The translations under genes were made by a program, and so were the position numbers. The notes beneath the pieces were generated by a model that searched no databases, was not told the DNA's origin, and saw only the letters and a program-made list of their open reading frames with translations. A stretch of 23,145 nucleotides of DNA from Clostridiales bacterium (GTDB taxonomy: Bacteria > Bacillota > Clostridia > Oscillospirales > Oscillospiraceae), in the NCBI GenBank assembly GCA_029098065.1, contig JAQXNP010000101.1, positions 1-23,145 on the forward strand, written 5' to 3'. This document shows positions 1 through 7,123 of the stretch, piece by piece; within the stretch, counting starts at the first letter, position 1; each line of letters opens with the position of its first letter.

Positions 1-2
1 TC

Positions 3-440
3 ACCCACGAGATGGCGGTCGTGAAGGACATCTGCCACCGGGTGGCGGTGATGGACGCCGGACAGGTGGTGGAACAGGGGGATGTGTATTCCATCTTCTC
101 CAATCCCCAGCAGCCTGTGACCCGCTCGTTTATCGCCACTACCTCCAATCTGAGCAAGGTGGAGGAGCTCATTGCCTCGAACGACCCGCTGGTGGCGCTG
201 AAGCCCGGCCAGCTCATCGTCCGGTTCAATTACGCCCGGCAGAATGTGTCCGAGGCCACCATCTCTGAAATTTCCCGCCGGTTCGGAGTGGACGTGAGCA
301 TCATTTACAGCAATATTGAGATCCTGGAAGGCGCCCCTCTGGGCGGCCTGGTCGCCATCCTCAGCGGAGGACAGGTTCAGGATGCTCTGGATTATCTCGA
401 CAAGGAAAATGTCCGGGTGGAGGTGCTGAAGCGTGGCTGA
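3..440 (+). CDS. metN: Methionine ABC transporter ATP-binding protein MetN, C-terminal part
   Basis: This is the 3' end of the ATPase that powers methionine import; the 5' part lies outside the window. The open frame enters at base 3 with THEM, the H-loop histidine region that closes the nucleotide-binding domain, followed by VAVMDAGQVVEQGDV, typical of the end of an ABC ATPase. The last 80 or so residues (from about LKPGQLIVRFNY) form a NIL/ACT-like regulatory domain, which in MetN proteins binds methionine and inhibits transport when the cytosolic pool is full. The gene overlaps the permease start by 8 bases, so translation is probably coupled. The identification rests on the NIL domain together with the MetI and MetQ genes that follow. 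Confidence 0.95.
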   Translation, partial: THEMAVVKDICHRVAVMDAGQVVEQGDVYSIFSNPQQPVTRSFIATTSNLSKVEELIASNDPLVALKPGQLIVRFNYARQNVSEATISEISRRFGVDVSIIYSNIEILEGAPLGGLVAILSGGQVQDALDYLDKENVRVEVLKRG

Positions 441-1113
441 TTTTCTCTATTCCATCATTCCAAATGTGATGGATAAGCCCGACCTGCTCTGGAAGGCTTT
501 TATCCAGACCCTCCAGATGGTGGGAATCGCCGGGTGCATCTCTCTGGTCATCGGTATCCCCCTGGGGGTGCTCCTCTTTACCACCAAGACGGGAGGCGTC
601 CTCCAGAGCCGCCCCGTCCATCTCATCCTCAGCAAGTTCTGCGATATCTTCCGCTCCATCCCCTTTATCCTGCTGGCGGTGCTTCTGCTGGGGCTGAGCC
701 GGCTCATCATGGGGACCGCCATCGGCGTCAAAGGCGCTATCATCCCTCTGCTCTTCGGTACCATCCCCTATCTGGCCCGCCAGGTGGAGGGCGCGCTGGC
801 TGAGGTGCCGGACGGTCTCATTGAAGCGGCCCAGGCCATGGGCTGCTCCCCCTGGGAGATCGTCTACCGGGTGTATCTGAAGGAGAGCATCCCCGGCATC
901 GCCCGGGGCGTGACCATCACCCTCATCTCTCTGGTGAACTTCACCGCCATTGCCGGTACCATCGGCGCCGGCGGTCTGGGCAACTTCGCCATTATGTACG
1001 GCCACGGCAAAAATCAGCCCGACATCAGCGTGGTGGTCATCCTCATCATCGTGGTCCTGGTGAGCATTATTCAGGCTATCGGCTCCACCGTCGCCAGAAA
1101 AACCACCCACTGA
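433..1113 (+). CDS. metI: Methionine ABC transporter permease MetI
   Basis: This integral membrane subunit forms the methionine channel as a dimer and docks on MetN. The 226-residue length is normal for MetI (about 217-230). Hydrophobic segments alternate along the protein. The cytoplasmic EAA loop that contacts the ATPase is visible as IEAAQAMGCSPWEIVYRVYL, followed by the conserved AGTIGAGGLGNFA stretch. The GTG start at 433 lies inside the metN end, which fits translational coupling. The protein ends in VARKTTH. Order and spacing give a standard metN-metI-metQ operon. A short intergenic region with a small hairpin separates it from metQ. Confidence 0.95.
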   Translation: MADFLYSIIPNVMDKPDLLWKAFIQTLQMVGIAGCISLVIGIPLGVLLFTTKTGGVLQSRPVHLILSKFCDIFRSIPFILLAVLLLGLSRLIMGTAIGVKGAIIPLLFGTIPYLARQVEGALAEVPDGLIEAAQAMGCSPWEIVYRVYLKESIPGIARGVTITLISLVNFTAIAGTIGAGGLGNFAIMYGHGKNQPDISVVVILIIVVLVSIIQAIGSTVARKTTH

Positions 1114-1146
1114 CTTCCTTTTAATATCAAAGGGAGCAAAAAATAT

Positions 1147-1170
1147 TTTTACTTTTTCACTTCAGTAAAA
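1147..1170. other. Small AT-rich hairpin between metI and metQ
   Basis: TTTTACT (1147-1153) and AGTAAAA (1164-1170) are perfect inverted arms around a 10-base loop, just upstream of the metQ ribosome site. Weak stems of this kind between permease and binding-protein genes can protect or separate messages, but nothing here proves a function. Confidence 0.3.
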
Positions 1171-1195
1171 GGATATGTTTAAGGAGGAAACAAAC

Positions 1196-2071
1196 ATGAA
1201 TAAGAAGAACATCCTGACCCTGGGGCTTACCGCCGCCCTGACCCTGTCTCTGGCCGCCTGCGGCGGAGACTCCGCCCAGTCCGCCGCTCCTTCTGACGCC
1301 GCCGAGTCCGCCGCCGTGGAGTCCGCCGCTCCCGCCGAGCCCACTGTGGTCACCGTGGGCGTGGTCGGCGCCAACAACGGCCAGTGGGACACCGTCAACG
1401 AGCTGCTGGCCGATGACAACATCAAGGTGGAGCTGGTGGAGTTCTCCGAGTACAAGCTGCCCAACGAGGCCCTCAATGCCGGCGAGATCGACATGAACGC
1501 CTTCCAGCACAAGGCCTACTTCAACAATGAGTGCGAGAGCTACGGCTATGACCTGTCCATCCTGGGCGATACCATCATCGCCCCCCTGTCCCTCTATTCT
1601 GACAAAATCTCCTCTGTGGACGAGCTGAAGGAGGGCGACAAGATCGCCGTGCCCAGTGATCCCACCAACGAGGGCCGCTGTTTCAAGATTCTGGAGTCCG
1701 CCGGTGTCCTGGAAGTGGACCCCGCCGCCGGCTACGTCCCCGAGCTGAAGGACATCACCTCCAACCCCCTGAATCTGGAGTTCGTGGAGGTGGAGGCCGC
1801 CAATACCGCCTCCCTGCTGCCTGATGTGGCCGCCGCCTTCGTCAACGGTGCCCACGCCGTGGACAACGGCCTGAACCTGGATGACGCCATCTACACCGAG
1901 CAGGTGGAGCCGGGCAGCGACAACCCCTACATCAACATCCTGGCCGTCCGCACCGCTGACCTGGAAAACGAGACCTACCAGAAGGTCCTGGAGGCCTATC
2001 AGTCCGCTGAGACCGCTCAGGCTATTCTGGATCTCTTCAAGGGCACCTACATTCCCGCTTTCGAGTATTAA
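1196..2071 (+). CDS. metQ: Methionine-binding lipoprotein MetQ (NlpA family)
   Basis: This is the extracytoplasmic substrate-binding lipoprotein that delivers methionine to MetNI. The ATG at 1196 is the start because a perfect AAGGAGG (1181-1187) precedes it by 8 bases; an in-frame ATG at 1175 would place that site inside the gene. The N terminus is a lipoprotein signal: a charged MNKK, a hydrophobic stretch, and the lipobox LAAC with the lipidated cysteine at residue 22. An Ala/Glu/Ser-rich linker follows (residues about 25-50). The NlpA fold shows as EYKLPNEALNAGEIDMNAFQ, matching the family's YxLPNxALxxGEIDANxFQ. The 291-residue length is slightly above average because of the linker. The amidohydrolase gene follows after a hairpin. 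Confidence 0.96.
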   Translation: MNKKNILTLGLTAALTLSLAACGGDSAQSAAPSDAAESAAVESAAPAEPTVVTVGVVGANNGQWDTVNELLADDNIKVELVEFSEYKLPNEALNAGEIDMNAFQHKAYFNNECESYGYDLSILGDTIIAPLSLYSDKISSVDELKEGDKIAVPSDPTNEGRCFKILESAGVLEVDPAAGYVPELKDITSNPLNLEFVEVEAANTASLLPDVAAAFVNGAHAVDNGLNLDDAIYTEQVEPGSDNPYINILAVRTADLENETYQKVLEAYQSAETAQAILDLFKGTYIPAFEY

Positions 2072-2090
2072 TTTGTTCCAGGTCTCATCT

Positions 2091-2119
2091 GAGAGGCGGG
2101 CCGGACTGGCCCGCCTCTT
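2091..2119 (+). terminator. Stem-loop after metQ, weak terminator or attenuator
   Basis: A perfect 10-bp stem, GAGGCGGGCC (2093-2102) with GGCCCGCCTC (2108-2117), encloses the loop GGACT. Only two T residues follow, so it probably ends a fraction of metNIQ transcripts or stabilises the 3' end while letting some messages continue into the hydrolase gene. Confidence 0.55.
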
Positions 2120-2145
2120 CCCACAGAGTAAAGGAGGTCATCATC

Positions 2146-3333
2146 ATGGGATTTTGGGAAGAGGCCCAGGCGCTGTCCCCTTACCTCACAGCGCTGCGGC
2201 GGGAATTCCATATCCACCCCTGTGTCAGCCGGGATGAGTTCTGGACCGCCCAGCGTATTGAGGAGGAGTTGGATGCCATCGGCATCACCGGCCACAGAAG
2301 AGTGGACGGCTCCGGCGTTTACGCCGTGTTCCGGGGGGAGCAGGATGGAGAACGGGTCATCACCCTCCGGGCGGATATAGACGCACTCCACATTCAGGAG
2401 GTCAACACCGCCCTCCCCTATTGCTCCCGGCAGCCGGGGGCCATGCACGCCTGCGGCCACGATGCCCATATCACCGCTCTTCTGGGGGGCGCCAGGCTCC
2501 TCTACGCCCACAGGGCCGACTTCGGCGGAGAGGTCCGTCTCTTCTTCCAGCACGCCGAGGAGATCGGCTACGGCGGACGGGTTTTTGTAAAGGAGGGCCT
2601 TCTGGACGGCTCGGGCCGGGTCTTCGGCCTCCACATGGCTCCCGACCTCCGGGTGGGCACGGTGGGCGTCAAGCCGGGCCCCAACAACGCCTCGGTGGAT
2701 CATTTCACCATCTCGGTTCAGGGTAAGGCCGCCCACGTCTCCACCCCTCATCTGGGTGTGGACGCCCTTTATATCGCCAGTCAGATCGTGGTGGCGCTCC
2801 AGGCTCTGATCACCCGCCGCACCTCTCCGGTGGATCCCCTGCTGATCGGAGTGGGAAAGCTCCACGCCGGCACCGCCTACAACATCGTGGCTGAGTCCGC
2901 CCAGCTGGAAGGCACCATCCGGGCCTTCTCGCCGGAGACCCGGGCGCAGGCCAGAGACCAACTGGACGCGCTGTGCAAAGAGACCGCCAGACTCTACGGC
3001 GGAACGGCGGAGGTCGCGTGGGAAGACTTCGCCTCCCCGCTCATTAACCCCCCCGACATCTGCAGGGAGGTCTCCGGCGTGGTCACCGCCCTCTTCGGAG
3101 AGGACGCCCTGGTCACCGACCGGGCCCTGTCCCTGGGCGGAGATGACTTCGCCGAGTATCAGGCCAGAGTCCCCGGAGTTTACGCCTATATCGGCAGCTC
3201 CAATCCCGGCAAGCCGGATACCATGCGGGCCCTCCACAATGACCGCTTCGATCTGGATGAGGACTGTCTGCCCGTGGCGGCCGCACTCCACGCCCAGTAC
3301 GCGGCGGATTATCTCACCGGCAAAATCGGATAA
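2146..3333 (+). CDS. M20-family amidohydrolase (aminoacylase/carboxypeptidase type)
   Basis: This is probably a cytosolic metal-dependent hydrolase that removes an acyl group from an N-acyl amino acid. AAGGAGG (2131-2137) sits 8 bases before the ATG. The M20D pattern is complete: LRADIDALHIQE, CGHDAH with ligands Cys103 and His105, the catalytic pair Glu138-Glu139 in QHAEE, His163 in GLHMAP, and a C-terminal His364 in ALHNDRF. A dimerisation domain sits between about residues 175 and 290. The 395-residue length is usual. Its place right behind metNIQ suggests that it frees methionine, or another sulfur amino acid, from an N-acylated form, but the substrate cannot be read from the sequence. 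It is not a peptidase with a secretion signal. Confidence 0.88.
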   Translation: MGFWEEAQALSPYLTALRREFHIHPCVSRDEFWTAQRIEEELDAIGITGHRRVDGSGVYAVFRGEQDGERVITLRADIDALHIQEVNTALPYCSRQPGAMHACGHDAHITALLGGARLLYAHRADFGGEVRLFFQHAEEIGYGGRVFVKEGLLDGSGRVFGLHMAPDLRVGTVGVKPGPNNASVDHFTISVQGKAAHVSTPHLGVDALYIASQIVVALQALITRRTSPVDPLLIGVGKLHAGTAYNIVAESAQLEGTIRAFSPETRAQARDQLDALCKETARLYGGTAEVAWEDFASPLINPPDICREVSGVVTALFGEDALVTDRALSLGGDDFAEYQARVPGVYAYIGSSNPGKPDTMRALHNDRFDLDEDCLPVAAALHAQYAADYLTGKIG

Positions 3334-3360
3334 CCGGCCCGACTCAATATCAGAAGTGCA

Positions 3361-3397
3361 AAAAGAAGCGGTGTGAGCTGTTCACACCGCTTCTTTT
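3361..3397. terminator. Strong bidirectional terminator
   Basis: A 16-bp perfect stem, AAAAGAAGCGGTGTGA (3361-3376) with its complement at 3382-3397, encloses a 5-base loop. A-rich and T-rich flanks let it stop transcription in both directions, so it serves the M20 gene (plus) and the acetyltransferase gene (minus), which converge here. Confidence 0.9.
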
Positions 3398-3434
3398 ATC
3401 GGAGCAGACTTCTGATTTTGTCCTGTGCGGAGCA

Positions 3435-3989
3435 TCAGGCCTTCCGGAGCGGGATCCGGGTGTAGTAGTTCTCCTGGTCGGCGTGGTGGAGATACGCGCC
3501 GTTCTTCCGCTGGACTGCCAGAGAGGCGGCGTTCTCTCTGCGGACCGACAGCCAGAGCTCCTCCTCTCGAACCACCGCTCCGGCCAATTCCACCAGCAGG
3601 CCCAGTCCCCGGGTGGCATAGCCTTTTCCCCGGTATTCCGGCGCGATGGAATAGCCGATATGGCCCGCGCCCTCCCGCAGTGTCTGGTTGAGGGTGTGCC
3701 GCAGCCGGAACAGGCCCACCAGCCGGTCATCCTCCCACAGAAAATAGCTGGTGGCAGGGACAAATCCGGGGGGCAGCCCGATCCCCCGGTCCTGATTCAT
3801 CATCTCGGGCAGAGCGGTGCGCAGGAATTCCTCCCTGGAGAGTCCCCGGTACTCATTGGTAAAGCCGTTCTCCTCAGCGGGGAGTTCCGAGAAAAACCGG
3901 TATGCCGCCTCTCCGTCCTCCGCTCCCGCCTTTTTTAAGTACAGCATCGCCGCCGGGTCAGAACCGGCCCCGGTGGATCCGCTGGACAT
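3435..3989 (-). CDS. GNAT-family N-acetyltransferase
   Basis: This is a predicted acetyl-CoA-dependent N-acyltransferase of unknown substrate. The central GNAT motif A is clear: GHIGYSIAPEYRGKGYATRG, with the pyrophosphate-binding R-G-K-G-Y-A at residues 120-125. It is preceded by the strand YFLWEDDRLVGLFRLRH and followed by the NAASLAVQRKNGA helix typical of the family. The start is uncertain. ATG 3989 has GGAGGAG closely upstream, within the nitroreductase gene, giving a 32-base overlap. ATG 3947 (MLYLKK) would begin exactly at the folded domain and leave a 10-base gap, but has no good ribosome site. Either way it is the second gene of a two-gene minus-strand operon. The GNAT call is firm; the role is unknown. 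Confidence 0.85.
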   Translation of the reverse strand: MSSGSTGAGSDPAAMLYLKKAGAEDGEAAYRFFSELPAEENGFTNEYRGLSREEFLRTALPEMMNQDRGIGLPPGFVPATSYFLWEDDRLVGLFRLRHTLNQTLREGAGHIGYSIAPEYRGKGYATRGLGLLVELAGAVVREEELWLSVRRENAASLAVQRKNGAYLHHADQENYYTRIPLRKA

Positions 3990-4485
3990 CCAGCTCCTCC
4001 AGCCGGTGGGGCGCCTTTTCCTGGCCCGCCAGGCCCAGAGACAGGATGGCCAGCACGCTGTAACGCTCCGGGATGCCCAGAAGGCTCTTCACAAATTCGT
4101 CGGAAGTGACCCCCTCCGCCCGGGCGGTGCGGTTCCTGCACTGCACCCAGCAGTTTGCCACCCCCAGGTCGGCGGCCCGGAGCTGCATGTAGGCCATGGA
4201 CAGCGAACAGTCCTCCACCCAGGTGTCCGACTTCTCCCGGTCCCCGGCCACCACGACAGCCCGGGAGGCCTGTTCCAGCATCCCGGCCCCGGACGCTCTG
4301 GCCTCCGCCAGCCGATGGACCACGGCCGGGTCCTCCACCGCGATCAGCACCACGGGACGCAGGTCGTGGCCGCTGGGCGAAAGCAGCCCGGCCTCCAGGA
4401 TCTGATCCAGCGCCTCCCCCGGCACGTCCTCCTCCCGGTAGGTCCGAATGCTCCTGCGCCGGAGCATGGTCTCCAATAATTCCAC
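3958..4485 (-). CDS. Nitroreductase-family flavoprotein
   Basis: This is a predicted FMN-dependent NAD(P)H oxidoreductase. The N-terminal ETMLRRRSIRTYREEDVP with its RRSIR phosphate-binding motif, and SPSGHDLRP about 25 residues later, are diagnostic of the family. At 175 residues it is a normal small member. I chose the GTG at 4485. GAGGTGAGG lies directly upstream at normal spacing, the protein then begins at the usual family position, and the promoter's -10 element (4517-4522) overlaps the alternative ATG at 4518, so that start would lie upstream of the mRNA. It is the first gene of the operon with the GNAT gene. The natural electron acceptor is unknown. Confidence 0.85.
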   Translation of the reverse strand: MELLETMLRRRSIRTYREEDVPGEALDQILEAGLLSPSGHDLRPVVLIAVEDPAVVHRLAEARASGAGMLEQASRAVVVAGDREKSDTWVEDCSLSMAYMQLRAADLGVANCWVQCRNRTARAEGVTSDEFVKSLLGIPERYSVLAILSLGLAGQEKAPHRLEELDVQRIHRGRF

Positions 4486-4516
4486 TTTCCTCACCTCGTT
4501 TGCGTATTTCTTTTTC

Positions 4517-4545
4517 ATCCTATCACACCGGCGTTTCCTTGGCAA
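4517..4545 (-). promoter_or_regulatory. SigmaA-type promoter of the nitroreductase-GNAT operon
   Basis: On the minus strand TTGCCA (4545-4540) and TAGGAT (4522-4517) are separated by 17 bases, with TG one base before the -10 (extended -10). Transcription would start near 4510, giving a leader of about 25 bases to the GTG start. Confidence 0.7.
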
Positions 4546-4603
4546 TCCCTCCCCGGAAAACGGACCGCCGTCTGTAAAAGGAACCCTTTCCCGCCGCTGC
4601 TCA

Positions 4604-4632
4604 TTGCTTTTTCCTCCAAAGCGGTGTAAAAT
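4604..4632 (+). promoter_or_regulatory. Candidate promoter of the nucleoside phosphorylase gene
   Basis: TTGCTT (4604-4609) and TAAAAT (4627-4632) are 17 bases apart in an AT-richer intergenic stretch. This would give a leader of about 42 bases. The -35 matches consensus at only half its positions. Confidence 0.4.
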
Positions 4633-4681
4633 AACTTGATTGACCCCTGTTTTTATTTTGATTTCAGAAAGGAATGTTTTT

Positions 4682-5506
4682 ATGAGCTATCCCTTCTCCT
4701 ATTATCAGGAAAGCGCTGACCTCCTCCGGTCCAAAATCGGCTCCTTCCAGCCCGAAGTGGCCATGGTGCTGGGCTCCGGCCTGGGCTTTCTGGGCGATGT
4801 GGTAAAAGACGCCGTGACCGTACCCTACGGGGAGATCCCCCATTTCCAGGTCTCCACCGCCCCCGGCCACAAGGGACAGCTGGTCTTCGGCACTCTGGCG
4901 GGCAAGAAGGTGGCCGTCATGCAGGGCCGGATGCACCACTATGAGGGCTACTCCTACGAGGATGTGTCCTACGCCGTCCGGGTGCTGAAGCTGCTGGGCT
5001 GCGACAAGCTCATTGTCACCAACGCCGCCGGGTGCGTCAACACCGCCTGGAAGGCGGGAGATCTGATGCTCATCACCGATCAGATCAAACTCTTCCTGGA
5101 GTCCCCCCTCCGGGGCGAAAATCTGCCCGAGTTCGGCCCCCGGTTCCCCGACATGTCCCACGTCTACACCCCCGCTTTTCAGGAGATCGCCCGGACCAGC
5201 GCCAAAGAACTGGGCATCGACCTGAAGGAGGGCGTCTACTGCTACTTCCCCGGTCCCCAGTATGAGACCCCCGCCGAGGTCCGGGCCGCCCGGATCCTGG
5301 GCGGCGACGCCTGCGGCATGTCCACCGCGCCGGAGGTCATCGCCGCCGCCCATGCCGGGATGCAGATCCTGGGCTTCACCCTTCTGACCAACATGGCCGC
5401 CGGCATCCTGGACCAGCCCCTCAGCGAGCAGGAGGTGCTGGACGCCGCCGAGGCCTGCAAGGACAAATTCTCCAAGCTGGTGCTCTCCTGCCTGGAGAAA
5501 ATGTGA
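4682..5506 (+). CDS. Purine nucleoside phosphorylase (6-oxopurine type)
   Basis: The enzyme splits inosine/guanosine-type nucleosides with phosphate into the base and ribose-1-phosphate. The ATG at 4682 has GAAAGGA 8 bases upstream. Family motifs run in order: LGSGLG with the phosphate-binding serine (Ser32), STAPGHKG (His63), QGRMHHYEGY (Arg83, His85-86), VTNAAGCVN, GPQYETPAE with base-binding Glu195, CGMSTAPE, and LLTNMAAGI with Asn237. Asn237 where MTA phosphorylases carry an Asp-containing motif points to 6-oxopurines rather than adenine nucleosides. The 274-residue length fits trimeric PNPs. The neighbouring MTA/SAH deaminase makes methylthioinosine, so that compound is a plausible substrate beside inosine; this is an inference. 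The next gene overlaps its stop codon. Confidence 0.92.
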   Translation: MSYPFSYYQESADLLRSKIGSFQPEVAMVLGSGLGFLGDVVKDAVTVPYGEIPHFQVSTAPGHKGQLVFGTLAGKKVAVMQGRMHHYEGYSYEDVSYAVRVLKLLGCDKLIVTNAAGCVNTAWKAGDLMLITDQIKLFLESPLRGENLPEFGPRFPDMSHVYTPAFQEIARTSAKELGIDLKEGVYCYFPGPQYETPAEVRAARILGGDACGMSTAPEVIAAAHAGMQILGFTLLTNMAAGILDQPLSEQEVLDAAEACKDKFSKLVLSCLEKM

Positions 5507-5769
5507 ATCACACCCCCATGATCACGATCCTGAACCGTGCCGAGCTTCTCCTCACCCGGGATGTCTCCCGGCAGTCCCGGGTGAGGACTGCCCTGGCCGC
5601 GGCCGGAATCAATTACACCGTGAAATACGATGACGCCGGTATGCGCAATTCCTGGGACCGGGCCCGGACCGGCTCTCTGGGACAGCCCGTCCGTCCCGAG
5701 TACCGGATCTATGTCCATCGGAAGGATCTGGATCTGGCCCGGCACATTCTCTCTGGCCTGCGGGACTGA
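5503..5769 (+). CDS. Small conserved-looking protein, DUF2007-like
   Basis: This is an 88-residue soluble protein of unknown function. The GTG start overlaps the PNP stop codon (GTGA) and GGAGA precedes it by a few bases, so it is translationally coupled; an ATG at 5518 is an alternative. It has an N-terminal LNRAELLLTRDVSRQSRVRT segment, a middle ALAAAGINYTVKY strand-like part, an Arg/Gly/Ser-rich linker (residues about 48-63), then YRIYVHRKDLDLARHIL. This plan (a short ferredoxin-like fold with a Y-x-I-Y-V-x-x-x-D-x-x-x-A ending) resembles small 'putative signal transducing' DUF2007-type proteins of Firmicutes. That resemblance is my recollection of the family, not a search. It lies between two purine-salvage genes. 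Confidence 0.7.
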   Translation: MNHTPMITILNRAELLLTRDVSRQSRVRTALAAAGINYTVKYDDAGMRNSWDRARTGSLGQPVRPEYRIYVHRKDLDLARHILSGLRD

Positions 5770-5795
5770 GCACCCGCCGCGGAAAGGAACATCAT

Positions 5796-7100
5796 ATGGC
5801 TATTCTCTTCAAAAACGTCACCGCCGTTCTGATGGACGGCTCCCACACCGTCCTCCCGAACGCCTTTGTGGCGGTGGAGGGCACCGGGATTACCTCCGTG
5901 GGCACCTCCCGCCCCTCGGGAGACTTTACCCGGGAGATCGACGGCAGGGGCGGCATCCTCATGCCCGGCCTCATCAACTGCCACACCCACGTGCCCATGA
6001 CCGCCATGCGGGGCTACGGCGACGGCCACGACCTTCAGGACTGGCTGAACAACTTCATCTTCCCTGTGGAGGCCAGATGGGATGACCGGGCGATCCGGGC
6101 CTGCGCCGATCTGGGCCTCATGGAGATGATCGCCTCCGGCACCACCTGCATCGCCGACATGTACATGCACACCCAGACCGTGGCCCAGGCTGTGGCCGAT
6201 GCCGGGCTCTCCGCCAACCTCTCCTGCGGCGGGGTTTTCTTCGGCGAGGACTTCTCCCCCGCCGCCTGCCCCGACTGCCGCAGTCAGGAGGAGCTCTTCC
6301 AGACCTGGCACAACCACGACGGCGGCCGCATCCGGGTGGACGCCTCCCTCCACGCCGAGTACACCTCCAAACCCGGACTCTGGGAGTGGACCGCCGACTT
6401 TGCCAAAAGCAGAGGACTGGGAATGCATGTCCACATCTCCGAGACCCGGCGGGAGCACGAGGAGTGCAAAAGCCGCTGGGGGGCCTCTCCCATCCGGACG
6501 CTGGCCAAATACGGGGTCTTTGACGTGCGCGCCATCGCCGCCCACTGTGTCTGGACCGAGCCTGAGGACTGGGCCGTCATGGCGGAGAAGGGGATCACCG
6601 CCGTCCACAACCCGGTGTCCAATCTGAAGCTGGGCTCCGGTGTGGCTCCCGTCCCCGATCTGATGAAGGCCGGGGTCAACGTGGCCCTGGGCACCGACGG
6701 GGTCTCCTCCAACAACACCACCGATCTGTTTGAGGATATGAAGCTGGCCGCCATCCTGCAAAACGGCGTGCGCCATGATCCCATGGCCCTCACCGCCTGG
6801 GACGCGCTGGAGATGGCCACAGCAAACGGCGCCCGGGCCCTGGGCCGGAACACCGGCACCATCGCCGCCGGAAAGGACGCCGACCTCGTTCTTCTGGATC
6901 CGGCAGCTCCCAACCTCGTTCCCTGCCATGACGCGGCCAACAACATCGCCTACGCCGCCCACGGTTCCAACGTGATACTGAATATGTGCCGGGGCAGGGT
7001 CATATATGAAAACGGGACGTTCCTCACAATTGACGCGGAAAAAACCCGCCGGGAAGTCGAGGACTACGCCGTGCCCATGCTCTTCAGAAAGGGTCAATAA
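5796..7100 (+). CDS. mtaD: 5-methylthioadenosine/S-adenosylhomocysteine deaminase
   Basis: The enzyme deaminates MTA to methylthioinosine and SAH to S-inosylhomocysteine in the cytosol. GGAAAGGA precedes the ATG. The amidohydrolase metal site is complete: PGLINCHTH with His63 and His65, HVHISET with His213 and Glu216, IAAHCVW with His250, and LGTDGVSSNN with Asp301. The segments MTAMRGYGD and HNPVSNLKLGSG are characteristic of MTA/SAH deaminases rather than cytosine or guanine deaminases. The 434-residue length is normal. It sits behind the nucleoside phosphorylase and small protein with a 26-base gap, and about 3.7 kb after the methionine importer. This supports a role in recycling the by-products of SAM metabolism. 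Confidence 0.92.
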   Translation: MAILFKNVTAVLMDGSHTVLPNAFVAVEGTGITSVGTSRPSGDFTREIDGRGGILMPGLINCHTHVPMTAMRGYGDGHDLQDWLNNFIFPVEARWDDRAIRACADLGLMEMIASGTTCIADMYMHTQTVAQAVADAGLSANLSCGGVFFGEDFSPAACPDCRSQEELFQTWHNHDGGRIRVDASLHAEYTSKPGLWEWTADFAKSRGLGMHVHISETRREHEECKSRWGASPIRTLAKYGVFDVRAIAAHCVWTEPEDWAVMAEKGITAVHNPVSNLKLGSGVAPVPDLMKAGVNVALGTDGVSSNNTTDLFEDMKLAAILQNGVRHDPMALTAWDALEMATANGARALGRNTGTIAAGKDADLVLLDPAAPNLVPCHDAANNIAYAAHGSNVILNMCRGRVIYENGTFLTIDAEKTRREVEDYAVPMLFRKGQ

Positions 7101-7123
7101 TCCCGGAAAGGCTGTGTATTTCT

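Noticed and set aside
1175..1195. Upstream ATG for metQ
   Set aside because: It would put the AAGGAGG ribosome site inside the gene and spoil the lipoprotein signal.
2068..3291. Long minus-strand frame opposite the M20 hydrolase
   Set aside because: The plus-strand gene has complete M20 motifs and a perfect ribosome site. The opposite frame has only antisense-type composition.
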